Source of the DNA: Alistipes sp.
Lineage (GTDB): Bacteria > Bacteroidota > Bacteroidia > Bacteroidales > Rikenellaceae
Direction of reading: 5' to 3'
NCBI GenBank assembly: GCA_017630455.1
Contig: JAGBVG010000048.1
Location: forward strand, 41,663-105,662
Length of the DNA stretch: 64,000 nucleotides
The position numbers and the translations under genes are program-made. Position 1 is the first letter of the stretch. Each line of letters starts with the position of its first letter. Of the stretch, positions 1-7,961 are shown one piece after another. The notes below the pieces were generated by a model that saw only the letters and a list, made by a program, of their open reading frames with translations, had not been told where the DNA came from and made no database searches.

Positions 1-675
1 CACAATCGCGACACCCTCGCGCGATGCCATATCCACAACATCACGACCGCAGTAATCCACAACTGCCGAGTCTCCCGAGTACTCCAAACCTGGCTCGCAA
101 CCTATGCGATTGACACCCACGGCGTATGCCTGATTCTCGATAGCCCTGGCACGAAGCAGCGTTCGCCACACCTCCCTACGTGGCTTGGGCCATAGGGCGA
201 CATAGAGTATCGCATCGTAGTCGCCACGCTGGCGGCTCCACACTGGAAAACGAAGGTCGTAGCAGACAGCCAGAAAGTATCTCACTCCGCGCCACGATAC
301 CACCTTACGCTCCGCACCCGCCTTATACCTCAGATGCTCGCCACCAACCGAAAATAAATGGTGCTTATCGTACCACTCCACGCCACCATCGGGCTTCACA
401 AAATACATACGATTGTAGTGGTCATCACCCGCCTTCACCGACACCGAGCCTACGATAGCGGCATCCATCTTTGCAGCCATACGCTGCATCCAGCAAAGCG
501 TAGAGCCACAATCCGACACCCCCTCTGGCTCTGTGACAAAGCCCGTCTGGAACATCTCCGACAGCACCACGACATCGGCATCCACACCCTCGAGCATCTG
601 CTCCAAGGCCTTCAAATTGGCATCGACATCTCGCCACGCGATATCGCGCTGAACTATAGCCACGCGCTGCTTCAT
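1..675 (-). CDS. Omega-amidase / carbon-nitrogen hydrolase (YafV-like), 3' end cut by window
   Basis: The 225 visible residues form a nitrilase-superfamily domain. The catalytic triad is readable: Glu40 (VVVLSEMFQTGF), Lys104 (WYDKHHLF) and Cys138 (AVCYDLRFPVWSR). The YDKHHLF and CYDLRFPVWSR blocks are typical of the YafV/omega-amidase branch, which hydrolyses alpha-keto acid omega-amides such as ketoglutaramate; that substrate is inferred from the family. The start ATG at 675 overlaps the TGA stop of the upstream methyltransferase by one base (TGATG), so the two are probably translationally coupled. The C-terminus lies beyond position 1. Confidence 0.88.
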   Translation of the reverse strand, partial: MKQRVAIVQRDIAWRDVDANLKALEQMLEGVDADVVVLSEMFQTGFVTEPEGVSDCGSTLCWMQRMAAKMDAAIVGSVSVKAGDDHYNRMYFVKPDGGVEWYDKHHLFSVGGEHLRYKAGAERKVVSWRGVRYFLAVCYDLRFPVWSRQRGDYDAILYVALWPKPRREVWRTLLRARAIENQAYAVGVNRIGCEPGLEYSGDSAVVDYCGRDVVDMASREGVAIV

Positions 676-1433
676 CACTTAGTAGCTATATAAAAGAGGT
701 CGAAACACCTCGGGTGAACATCCACAACCTTATAGTCCTCCATCTTAATACCCTCCGTAAGGCTCCTATTAGCACTATGGAGCTTGCGGCGGTTAAGACG
801 ATTCAAAATATCATACGGGATCTGCAGCAGCCAGCGCGGCAACCACCACTGCATACGCAACACATCGAAGCGCATAATACGACTTACCGACTCGCTATTC
901 TTGGTATAGTACTCCCATACACGCTCATTACCCTCCACGCCGCGCGCCACAACATCCGAGAACGCCGCGAGCAACGCTCCAAACTCCGATGCGGTATACT
1001 CCCTCACGTGCCACGGATTGCGCGTGAGCGACATAGGTTTGTTGGGCGTGCTGACAATGAACTTTCCTCCTGGCTTCAGCACTCTGAGCACCTCCGCGAC
1101 AAAAGCTCTGTCATTGCGGATATGCTCGATAACCTGAAACGACACCACATAGTCGAACGTATTGTCAGCAAACGGTAGCGGCGGCACCTTAGCCTCCACA
1201 AACTCGACACTTGCAGGCAACACACCCAACTCCTCGGAGCGGGTTTTATCAACAGTCGTGAAGTGCTCGGCAAAGGGGGCTATGATCTCCGCGCCATAAC
1301 CCGTACCAGTACCAACCTCCAACACACGACCCGAGACCATCTGCGACGCTGCGACATACGCCAGCCGCGAACGCTGGAATACGTAGTTGTCGCTAACATC
1401 GCGCGATACCCTCTCTGCGGTTTTGAGTGCCAT
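675..1433 (-). CDS. Class I SAM-dependent methyltransferase (Methyltransf_11 type)
   Basis: The 252-residue protein has a Rossmann-type methyltransferase core. Motif I is VLEVGTGTGYG (residues 37-47), an acidic motif II follows, and FDYVVSFQVIEHI then VLKPGGKFIVSTPN match motifs IV and V of the Methyltransf_11 group. The C-terminal half is basic and carries no recognisable second domain. The substrate cannot be read from the sequence. It overlaps the downstream amidase by one base and sits 12 bases after the S1-domain gene, so the three minus-strand genes may share a transcript. Confidence 0.85.
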   Translation of the reverse strand: MALKTAERVSRDVSDNYVFQRSRLAYVAASQMVSGRVLEVGTGTGYGAEIIAPFAEHFTTVDKTRSEELGVLPASVEFVEAKVPPLPFADNTFDYVVSFQVIEHIRNDRAFVAEVLRVLKPGGKFIVSTPNKPMSLTRNPWHVREYTASEFGALLAAFSDVVARGVEGNERVWEYYTKNSESVSRIMRFDVLRMQWWLPRWLLQIPYDILNRLNRRKLHSANRSLTEGIKMEDYKVVDVHPRCFDLFYIATK

Positions 1434-1445
1434 TCTCTTACGATT

Positions 1446-2282
1446 TTACTTTATTACCTCGATGCCATACTCCGTCTGGCGCACCTTACCCTGCTTCAGA
1501 AGCATACCGAGTGCACGCTTAAAGACCTTCTTGCTCATACCCGTAAGACGCGCAACATCCTGGGGATCTGTCTTATCGTTCGCACTCAGAACGCCACCGT
1601 GAGCCTTAAGCAGAGCCTCGAGCTTCACAACCGAAGTCTCCACCTCTGCCAAGCCCGTCTGCTGGAGGCTGACGTCGATACGCATATCCTCCGTGATCTT
1701 ACGAATCCAACCCTTGCAGCGGTCTCCGATGCGAATAGGACGGAAGAGCTGATTCTTATATATCATACCCCAGTGACGGTTGTTAAGCACAACGCGATAA
1801 CCGATAGGTGTCTCGTATGCCACAAAGACATCCACCTCGTCGTTAACCTTCACCGTGAGAGTCTCATCGTTGTAGACAAACGGCTTTATCTTGTTGGTAG
1901 CCACGCAGCGTCCTGTACGCTCGTCGACATACATATAGACCACGGTTCTCTGACCCGCTACGACACCACCCTGCTGATTACGATTAGGGAGAAAGAGATG
2001 CTTACCCGAGAGTCCCCAATCGAGGAACGCACCGTGAATACTCTTATCCACAACCTTCAGCGCAGCAACCTCGCCAACCTTGATAAGTGGAGTTTCAGTA
2101 GAGGCCACAAGGCGATCCTCAGAGTCGTGATATACGAACACCTCAACCTCGTCACCCTCCTTCATATCGAGGCGTGTGAAGCGATTTGGGAGCAACACCT
2201 CGTTGCCCTCGTCATCCCTAAGATATAGTCCGAAGTCGGATATTCGGCCCACGTGCAGTCTCTGTATCTCTCCTGTTCTCAT
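1446..2282 (-). CDS. S1-domain RNA-binding protein, CvfB/YitL family
   Basis: About 278 residues. The N-terminal half has two S1-like OB segments (GRISDFGLYL, then VVDKSIHGAFLDWGL followed by a KHLFLP strand). A third S1-like stretch and a C-terminal winged-helix part (LTGMSKKVFKRALGMLLKQGKV) complete the CvfB architecture. The family binds RNA and influences gene expression; the direct target here is unknown. I chose the ATG at 2282, which gives MRTGEIQRLHVG, over an in-frame TTG three codons upstream, because family members begin close to this first strand. Confidence 0.85.
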   Translation of the reverse strand: MRTGEIQRLHVGRISDFGLYLRDDEGNEVLLPNRFTRLDMKEGDEVEVFVYHDSEDRLVASTETPLIKVGEVAALKVVDKSIHGAFLDWGLSGKHLFLPNRNQQGGVVAGQRTVVYMYVDERTGRCVATNKIKPFVYNDETLTVKVNDEVDVFVAYETPIGYRVVLNNRHWGMIYKNQLFRPIRIGDRCKGWIRKITEDMRIDVSLQQTGLAEVETSVVKLEALLKAHGGVLSANDKTDPQDVARLTGMSKKVFKRALGMLLKQGKVRQTEYGIEVIK

Positions 2283-2325
2283 AGCTTGCAATGTTATTTC
2301 GTTGTACTAAATATGCTTTATCGGG

Positions 2326-2356
2326 TAAAGATACGAATTTTCTCGCAGAAAACAAA
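2326..2356 (-). promoter_or_regulatory. Promoter for the CvfB-like gene
   Basis: On the minus strand TATCTTTA (2333-2326) lies 19 bases from TTTG (2356-2353). It matches the Bacteroidetes pattern with one mismatch in the last base of the -7 box. Confidence 0.5.
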
Positions 2357-2410
2357 ATTATGCATTATTATTGGAGAATAAACACAAGGTTATACGGATA
2401 TAGGACAAAA

Positions 2411-2441
2411 AAAGAATAGGCTGTATAAAATCCATACAGCC
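2411..2441 (-). terminator. Intrinsic terminator of the histone-like gene
   Basis: An 8-bp perfect stem, GGCTGTAT (2419-2426) with ATACAGCC (2434-2441), is followed in the minus direction by a T-rich run. It lies 43 bases past the stop codon. Confidence 0.85.
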
Positions 2442-2484
2442 CAATATTATGAGGCAGAATCGGCCTCTATAACGAACAAAGATA

Positions 2485-2661
2485 TTACTTCTTTGCCTCA
2501 GCTACAGACTCAGCACGGAACTCCTTCAAGAGCTTTGAAAGCTCCAACGCAGCCTTACGTGCGCGAGTACCTGCAGCCTTATTATTTTTCTCTACCTGCA
2601 ATGCTGCGTTAGCTGAAAATGCCTCATACTGAGCAGCGATCTTCTCTACCAATGTCTTCAT
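2485..2661 (-). CDS. Histone H1-like small basic protein
   Basis: A 58-residue lysine- and alanine-rich protein that starts MKTLVEKIAAQYEAF and ends ESVAEAKK. The central NNKAAGTRARKAALELSKLLKEF is the conserved heart of the short proteins annotated as histone H1-like in Bacteroidetes. They are thought to bind DNA or act as nucleoid proteins, but the role is poorly tested. It has its own promoter and terminator and is therefore monocistronic. A strong stand-alone unit for such a short protein suggests abundant expression, which is inference. Confidence 0.85.
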   Translation of the reverse strand: MKTLVEKIAAQYEAFSANAALQVEKNNKAAGTRARKAALELSKLLKEFRAESVAEAKK

Positions 2662-2692
2662 ATCAATAAAATTTTTAAGGTTTTTCGTTATG

Positions 2693-2721
2693 CAAAGTTA
2701 TAAATTATTTTTATTCTGCAA
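2693..2721 (-). promoter_or_regulatory. Promoter for the histone H1-like gene
   Basis: Minus strand TAACTTTG (2700-2693) fits TAnnTTTG exactly. TTG (2721-2719) lies 18 bases upstream. Confidence 0.75.
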
Positions 2722-2884
2722 ATTTTTTACCTCTTATTTTATTCATAATGTGGTGATTTTACAACAAATCAACCATTTTTACAGCATCGCGTAGTGGCAA
2801 AAAGGGGAGCTCCTTAAAGCGATATTAGCAATACCACACAACTATCGCCATTGCCCAATGCGCAACACATCATAGTGAGCATAA
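2722..2884. other. AT-rich spacer between histone-like gene and feoAB, no gene seen
   Basis: This is part of the 312-base gap 2662-2973. I see no coding frame or RNA fold here. The two promoters and the inverted repeat that flank it are listed separately. Confidence 0.6.
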
Positions 2885-2904
2885 AATCCCCAATAATGGG
2901 GATT
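2885..2904. repeat. Inverted repeat overlapping the feoAB promoter, possible operator
   Basis: AATCCCC (2885-2891), a 6-base centre AATAAT, then GGGGATT (2898-2904): 7-bp perfect arms. The right arm runs into the TTG of the predicted -33 box, so a bound protein would block polymerase. Iron repression by a Fur- or DtxR-type regulator is a plausible but untested reading. Confidence 0.5.
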
Positions 2905-2933
2905 GCGTAGCGGCGCAAAATTCCATACCTTTG
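2903..2933 (+). promoter_or_regulatory. Promoter for feoAB
   Basis: TTG (2903-2905), 20 bases, then TACCTTTG (2926-2933). This is the exact Bacteroidetes consensus, about 40 bases before the feoAB start codon. Confidence 0.8.
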
Positions 2934-2973
2934 TGGTCATTAAATAACGAAATAGATAAACTAACAAATATAG

Positions 2974-5340
2974 ATGCGTCTAAGCGAACTTAAAACTGGA
3001 GAAAAAGCCATAGTGGTTAAGGTGTTGGGCTACGGAGGTTTCCGCCGCCGAATTATGGAGATGGGCTTCGTGCGCGGTCAAGAGGTGACGGTAATCCTCG
3101 ATGCACCGCTCAAGGACCCTATCGAGTACCACATTATGGGATACGATATATCCCTCCGACGCAAGGAGGCGGAGATGATCGTGGTGATGACACACAAAGA
3201 GGCTTCGAAGCTCTCAGAGGTGGAGTCCTCGACACTCGTAAACAACGACGAGATCCTTGTGGAGGCGGTACGTAGCAGCCACAAACACATAAGCGTAGGA
3301 TTGGTGGGCAACCCCAACTCGGGCAAGACATCGCTCTTCAACACCCTCTGCGGACGTAGCGAGCACGTGGGAAACTACAGCGGCGTGACGGTGGATGCCA
3401 AACGCGGAACACTCGAATACAAGGGCTACACGCTGGAGATCACCGACCTACCTGGCACATACGCCCTCTCGGCATACTCACCCGAGGAGGTATACGTGCG
3501 CAGGCATATCGTCGAGAACACCCCCGATGTTATCATCAATACCGTTGTAGCCTCAAACCTCGAGCGCAACCTCTACCTCACCACCGAGCTTATCGACATA
3601 AGCCCGAAGATGGTCATAGCACTCAATATGTACGATGAGCTGGAGCGCGGCGGTGCGAAATTCGACCACGAGAGCCTCGGTGGTATGATTGGCGTTCCGA
3701 TGATCCCTGTCGTAGCACCCTCGGCGCGCGGCATCGAGGAGCTTCTCGATGCGGTGATTGCGGTATATGAGAACCGCGACCCTCGAGTGCGCCACATACA
3801 CATCGGCTACGGCTCGATTATCGAGGAGCATCTCGCAACACTAAACGCCGAGATGCGCGAACATCGCGAGGAGCTTATTGCACACTTCCCGCCACGCTAC
3901 TACGCCCTGAAGCTCATCGAGGGCGACAAGGAGGTTATGGATCTCATCGCCTCATCGCCCCACGCCAAGCGTTGGCGAAGAATGGCCGACCGCGCAAGAG
4001 TAAATATCGAGGATGCCTTAGGCGAGGATATCGAGACAGCGTTGGCTAATCAGAAGTATGGTTTCATATCGGGAGCAATGAAGGAGACCTATACGGCTGC
4101 GGAGCGTAAGCGTAACACCCTCGGCGATAAGCTCGATGCCATCGTCACACACCGCGTATGGGGATTCCCGATATTCTTTGCCCTTATGTGGTTTATGTTC
4201 TACTGCACCTTCACCCTCGGTGCCTATCCGCAAGGATGGATAGAGTCGGGCGTGGAGTGGCTCTACAACACCGTTCACGGTATGATGAGCGCAGGAGCGT
4301 TGCGCGATATGCTCACCGATGGTGTTATCAGCGGCGTGGGCAGCGTCCTTGTCTTCCTGCCCAATATTATGATCCTCTACCTCTTCATATCGCTCTTGGA
4401 GGATTCGGGATACTTGGCACGCGCGGCATTTATTATGGATAAGGTTATGCACCATATGGGTGTTCACGGCAAGTCGTTCATACCTATGGTTATGGGCTTC
4501 GGCTGCAACGTTCCAGCAGTTATGGCGTGCAGAACCATCGAGTGCACCACATCGCGTATCATAACCATTATGGTTGTACCGTTTATGTCGTGCAGCGCGC
4601 GCCTACCTATATATATGATGATAGTAGGCACGTTCTTCCCTGCGTATGCTGGCACAGCACTATTTCTGCTATATGTCGGGGGTATGATAATGGCCGTGAT
4701 CTCGGCACGCCTGATGCGTAGGTTTATGTTCCGCGAGCAGGAGGCTCCGTTTGTTATGGAGCTTTCGCCATACCGCATACCTACGACTGTGACCACCATA
4801 CGCCATATGTGGTCGAAGTGTGCGCAGTATCTCAAGAAGATGGGCGGCTTAATACTCATAGCCTCTATCGTGGTGTGGTTGCTGAGCTACTATCCTCGCC
4901 CCGAGGCCGACACCACGGAGCAGAATATGCCACGCTACGAGCAGTCGTATATGGGACATATAGGCAAGTTCTGCGAGCCTGTGTTTGCCCCTATGGATAT
5001 GGAGTGGCAGGCTACGGTAGCCCTCATATCGGGTATTCCAGCGAAGGAGATTGTAGTAAGCACTATGAACGTTCTCTATGCTCATCCAAGCGACGAGGAG
5101 GCTGCCAACGACGAGGAGCTGTCGCCATCGGCAACAAAGCGCATAGCCGAGAGTATGTCGATACCTACCGCCGTGGCATTCCTGATATTCTCACTCCTCT
5201 ATCTCCCTTGCGTAGCCACCATTATGGCCATAGGCGCGGAGCTGAATTGGAAGTGGGCCGTGGGTTCGGCACTCTACAACACCGCCGTGGCGTGGGTCGT
5301 AGCGTGGATAGGATTCCTAATAACCTCATTAATTATGTAG
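2974..5340 (+). CDS. feoB: Ferrous iron transporter, FeoA-FeoB fusion
   Basis: A 788-residue inner-membrane Fe(II) importer. Residues 1-75 are a FeoA SH3-like domain fused to FeoB, a fusion common in Bacteroidetes. The GTPase follows: G1 GNPNSGKTS (112-120), G2 around SGVTVD, G3 DLPG (158-161) and G4 NMYD (218-221). A helical spacer then leads into the membrane core. The two Gate motifs carry their cysteines: MGFGCNVPAVMACR and PFMSCSARLPIY. Expression is probably iron-responsive, given the inverted repeat over the promoter. It is followed after four bases by a Cys-rich partner gene and then a strong terminator. Confidence 0.97.
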   Translation: MRLSELKTGEKAIVVKVLGYGGFRRRIMEMGFVRGQEVTVILDAPLKDPIEYHIMGYDISLRRKEAEMIVVMTHKEASKLSEVESSTLVNNDEILVEAVRSSHKHISVGLVGNPNSGKTSLFNTLCGRSEHVGNYSGVTVDAKRGTLEYKGYTLEITDLPGTYALSAYSPEEVYVRRHIVENTPDVIINTVVASNLERNLYLTTELIDISPKMVIALNMYDELERGGAKFDHESLGGMIGVPMIPVVAPSARGIEELLDAVIAVYENRDPRVRHIHIGYGSIIEEHLATLNAEMREHREELIAHFPPRYYALKLIEGDKEVMDLIASSPHAKRWRRMADRARVNIEDALGEDIETALANQKYGFISGAMKETYTAAERKRNTLGDKLDAIVTHRVWGFPIFFALMWFMFYCTFTLGAYPQGWIESGVEWLYNTVHGMMSAGALRDMLTDGVISGVGSVLVFLPNIMILYLFISLLEDSGYLARAAFIMDKVMHHMGVHGKSFIPMVMGFGCNVPAVMACRTIECTTSRIITIMVVPFMSCSARLPIYMMIVGTFFPAYAGTALFLLYVGGMIMAVISARLMRRFMFREQEAPFVMELSPYRIPTTVTTIRHMWSKCAQYLKKMGGLILIASIVVWLLSYYPRPEADTTEQNMPRYEQSYMGHIGKFCEPVFAPMDMEWQATVALISGIPAKEIVVSTMNVLYAHPSDEEAANDEELSPSATKRIAESMSIPTAVAFLIFSLLYLPCVATIMAIGAELNWKWAVGSALYNTAVAWVVAWIGFLITSLIM

Positions 5341-5344
5341 CCTT

Positions 5345-5509
5345 ATGACGTGGCAGGATTGGAGCGTGGCGGCTATAGCCATTGTCGTTACGATAATATT
5401 GGTACGCCGCATCTGGCGATTCTTCGTATGCGGCGACACGGCAAGCAGCTGCGAGGGTTGCAACAAGGAGTGTAGCCACCGCAAGCGAAGTAAGCGCGAA
5501 GAGAAGTGA
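5345..5509 (+). CDS. FeoB-associated Cys-rich membrane protein
   Basis: 54 residues, with one N-terminal membrane segment (about 8-28) and a cytoplasmic tail holding Cys29, Cys36, Cys39 and Cys43 followed by a very basic end. This matches the FeoB-associated Cys-rich family, small proteins encoded directly after FeoB and thought to assist or sense iron transport. The gene starts four bases after the feoB stop, so co-expression is almost certain. The cysteine spacing suggests metal or iron-sulfur binding, which is inference. Confidence 0.82.
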   Translation: MTWQDWSVAAIAIVVTIILVRRIWRFFVCGDTASSCEGCNKECSHRKRSKREEK

Positions 5510-5522
5510 TTGATAAGTTTAA

Positions 5523-5568
5523 AAATACACAGGGAGTTTAAGAGACATCTTAAACTCCCTGTGTATTT
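5523..5568. terminator. Bidirectional terminator between feoAB and cdaA
   Basis: A perfect 21-bp stem (5523-5543 with 5548-5568) closes a GACA loop. The arms begin AAAT and end ATTT, so it works for both converging units. It is the longest perfect hairpin noticed in the window. Confidence 0.93.
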
Positions 5569-5580
5569 CATTTTGCAGCG

Positions 5581-6384
5581 CTACTTTTTATCGCTCTCCT
5601 CGCGACGTTTATCATTTTTGCGCATAAGCTTGCGAATGGCCGAGGCGAGATTCTGAGGGTCGATATTTCGCTTTATCACCGACGAGTGTGCCAGCGAAAT
5701 CTGACCCGTCTCCTCCGACACAGCAATGATAATAGCATCCGAAACCTCGCTCATACCGAGTGCCGCTCGGTGACGCATACCATACGACTTTGGTACCTCC
5801 TGCTGCGTAGATGGAAGCACACACTTCGCCGCAACAACTCTGCTGCCGTGGATGACCATAGCGCCGTCGTGAAGCGGCGCATTCTTGAAAAAGACATTTT
5901 CGATAAGCGGCGTCGACACCTTTGCATCTATCGAGATGCCGCTCTCCTCGATGACACTGAGGTCGCTCGACTGCTTGAGGATAATCAGCGCACCGACCTT
6001 ATCGGCTCCCATCTCCTGGCAAGCCAAGACAATAGGATCGAGATCAATATCCGACTCCTGGCGACGGTTGCGGAAGTTGAAGATGCGCGACAGCCACTCG
6101 AAGCGTTCGCGCTGGCGGCCGATAACCTGCAGGAAGTGGCGAATCTCAGGCTGGAAGATGATGAGGATGGCGATGACACCGACCGAGATAATCTGCCCGA
6201 GGATTGTAGAGAAAAGAACCAAGTTGAAGGTCTTGACGAGAATCCAGACAAGGTAGATGATGAAGATACCCATAATGATGTATGGCGCAGATGTTCCCCT
6301 CATCGCACGATATACTCCATAGAGCAGCGATGCCACCAAGACGATGTCAATAACGTCAACAAATGTGAATGGTATAAATCCCAT
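5581..6384 (-). CDS. cdaA: Diadenylate cyclase CdaA
   Basis: 267 residues. Three hydrophobic segments fill the first 80 residues, then comes a DisA_N catalytic domain. The nucleotide-binding and catalytic motifs are DGA (173-175, in LHDGAMVIHG) and RHR (204-206, in GMRHRAALG). The enzyme joins two ATP into c-di-AMP at the membrane. The basic, acidic-patched C-terminus is typical. No cdaR- or glmM-like neighbour is present. It converges on feoAB with a shared terminator. Confidence 0.95.
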   Translation of the reverse strand: MGFIPFTFVDVIDIVLVASLLYGVYRAMRGTSAPYIIMGIFIIYLVWILVKTFNLVLFSTILGQIISVGVIAILIIFQPEIRHFLQVIGRQRERFEWLSRIFNFRNRRQESDIDLDPIVLACQEMGADKVGALIILKQSSDLSVIEESGISIDAKVSTPLIENVFFKNAPLHDGAMVIHGSRVVAAKCVLPSTQQEVPKSYGMRHRAALGMSEVSDAIIIAVSEETGQISLAHSSVIKRNIDPQNLASAIRKLMRKNDKRREESDKK

Positions 6385-6443
6385 TATTCTAAATATTTTA
6401 CTGAAACCCTAAGATAGTCGATAAATAACGGAGCAAAAATAAT

Positions 6444-6475
6444 AAAAAAAAGCCGATAAGCAAACGCAAATCGGC
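6444..6475 (-). terminator. Terminator of the Skp-like lipoprotein gene
   Basis: GCCGAT (6452-6457) pairs with ATCGGC (6470-6475). In the minus direction the stem is followed by an eight-base T run (6451-6444). It separates this gene from cdaA, which therefore probably has its own weak promoter near 6410-6435. Confidence 0.75.
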
Positions 6476-6499
6476 AATTTTATAACGTTGTTATAACGC

Positions 6500-7183
6500 T
6501 TACTCCAAAGCACCCGCCTCGTAAAGCTCGTCAACCTTCTTAAGAACAAGATCTGAGATGTTGAGCGAAGGATCAGCATCGACAACAGATACAGCGTTGA
6601 TAATCATCTTGTAACGTCTATCAGCATTAAGCTCCTCGATAGCCTTGCGAGCGATGCTCTGAAAGCGATTCATAAGCACCATCTGCTCCTCGGCAAGAGC
6701 CTGCTCCTCGGTCTGGAGCTTCTGACCCTCGGTCTGAACTGTGGTCTGGAGAGCTGTCATACGAGTCTGGATAGACTCACCCTTCTTCTGCAACTCTGCC
6801 TGACGCTCCTGAGCCTTGAGAGTGGTAACAAGACCCTTCTCATAATCCTGCTGGAGCTTCATCGCCTCATTCTGAAGCTTATTGTACTCCTGAGCCAAGC
6901 TCTGCTCCTTCTTTGCCCAGCCATCCTGCGCCTCTGCGGCACGCACCTGGAACTCCTGCATCTTGGTCTCCAAAGCCTTACCCTCCGAAGCATAGAGCTT
7001 GCTTGATGACATAATATAGTCGAGATCAACATATACGACATCGCCACTTGCTACACACTCCACGGTGCGAACCTCGGTGCTGTCGCTTGCTGTCACGTTC
7101 TTGTCCGCGTTACCACTTGCAGAACCTGCACAAGAGGCCATCAATGCCGACGCAGCCAAGATAAAGAAAAGACTCTTTTTCAT
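6500..7183 (-). CDS. OmpH/Skp-like lipoprotein
   Basis: 227 residues. A signal peptide ends in a lipobox with Cys18 (LMASCAG). The central region (about 65-175) is a long, charged, Gln/Glu/Lys-rich coiled coil, followed by a short globular end with YKMIINAVSVVDADPSLNISD. This is the OmpH/Skp layout: periplasmic chaperones that hold unfolded outer-membrane proteins. Classical Skp is soluble, so the lipid anchor marks a Bacteroidetes variant. It is monocistronic, with its own promoter and terminator. Confidence 0.82.
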   Translation of the reverse strand: MKKSLFFILAASALMASCAGSASGNADKNVTASDSTEVRTVECVASGDVVYVDLDYIMSSSKLYASEGKALETKMQEFQVRAAEAQDGWAKKEQSLAQEYNKLQNEAMKLQQDYEKGLVTTLKAQERQAELQKKGESIQTRMTALQTTVQTEGQKLQTEEQALAEEQMVLMNRFQSIARKAIEELNADRRYKMIINAVSVVDADPSLNISDLVLKKVDELYEAGALE

Positions 7184-7226
7184 AATTTTTATACTTTGTT
7201 TTAGTTAATTTTCACATTTCGAAACA

Positions 7227-7254
7227 CAAAGGTAAGAAAATTTATTTACTTTTG
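7227..7254. promoter_or_regulatory. Divergent promoter elements for the Skp-like gene and ruvA
   Basis: Minus strand TACCTTTG (7234-7227) serves the Skp-like gene. Plus strand TACTTTTG (7247-7254) serves ruvA. The boxes lie 12 bases apart; no good -33 element is visible for either. Confidence 0.6.
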
Positions 7255-7292
7255 TAGAAAATTTAAAATATTTTTCACTTAACGACACTATT

Positions 7293-7892
7293 ATGTACGA
7301 ATATATATCAGGACAGGTTACCGAGGCGACACCCACATACGCGGTAATCGAGGCTGCGGGCGTGGGATATTTCATAAATATCTCGCTCAAAACCTACTCC
7401 GACATCGAGCAGGCGCAGCAGGCTCGTCTCTACGTTCACTTCATCGTGCGCGAGGATCAGCAGGCACTCTTCGGTTTCTCCACAAAGTTGGAGCGCGAGC
7501 TATTTCGCCAGCTCATAAGTGTCTCAGGCGTAGGAGGTAACACCGCGCGTATGATACTCTCGACATACTCGTCGCACGAGCTTCAGAACATCATAGCCAC
7601 CGAAAACGCCGTGCTGCTGAAGAATGTCAAAGGCCTCGGACTAAAGACCGCGCAGAAGATCATCGTGGAGCTCTCGGGCAAGATGATAGAGCTTGGAGCA
7701 AGCGATATGATGACACCGATTATCAAGGGCGCGACACCACAAGATAACGAGACCTACAACGAGGCTTTGGCGGCCCTTGCAATGCTCGGATTCCAGAAAT
7801 CGGCATCGGAGAAGGCTCTCAAAGCCATCTTTAAGGAGTCGCCCGACATCTCGGTGGAGGATGCCGTTCGCAGCGCACTGAAGAGATTGTAG
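7293..7892 (+). CDS. ruvA: Holliday junction branch-migration protein RuvA
   Basis: 199 residues, standard length. An N-terminal OB-fold domain (1-64) starts MYEYISGQVTEATPTYAVIEAAGVGY. The tandem helix-hairpin-helix motifs are SVSGVGGNTARMIL and NVKGLGLKTAQKII, and the C-terminal RuvB-binding domain III covers about 150-199. RuvA binds four-way junctions and loads the RuvB motor. ruvB and ruvC are not in the window. Confidence 0.97.
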   Translation: MYEYISGQVTEATPTYAVIEAAGVGYFINISLKTYSDIEQAQQARLYVHFIVREDQQALFGFSTKLERELFRQLISVSGVGGNTARMILSTYSSHELQNIIATENAVLLKNVKGLGLKTAQKIIVELSGKMIELGASDMMTPIIKGATPQDNETYNEALAALAMLGFQKSASEKALKAIFKESPDISVEDAVRSALKRL

Positions 7893-7935
7893 TAGCAGAT
7901 TTTCAAGAAAATTTCGAGGTTTACAAAATAATTAC

Positions 7936-7943
7936 TATCTTTG
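7936..7943 (+). promoter_or_regulatory. Promoter -7 box for the FKBP gene pair
   Basis: TATCTTTG, exact consensus. Its position rules out translation from a TTG at 7941 and favours the ATG at 7962. Confidence 0.7.
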
Positions 7944-7961
7944 TGCGATATATATATGTGT

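Noticed and set aside
1263-2228. Plus-strand open frame of 321 codons
   Set aside because: It is antisense to the CvfB-like gene, has no family signature, and its composition follows the opposite strand's codons.
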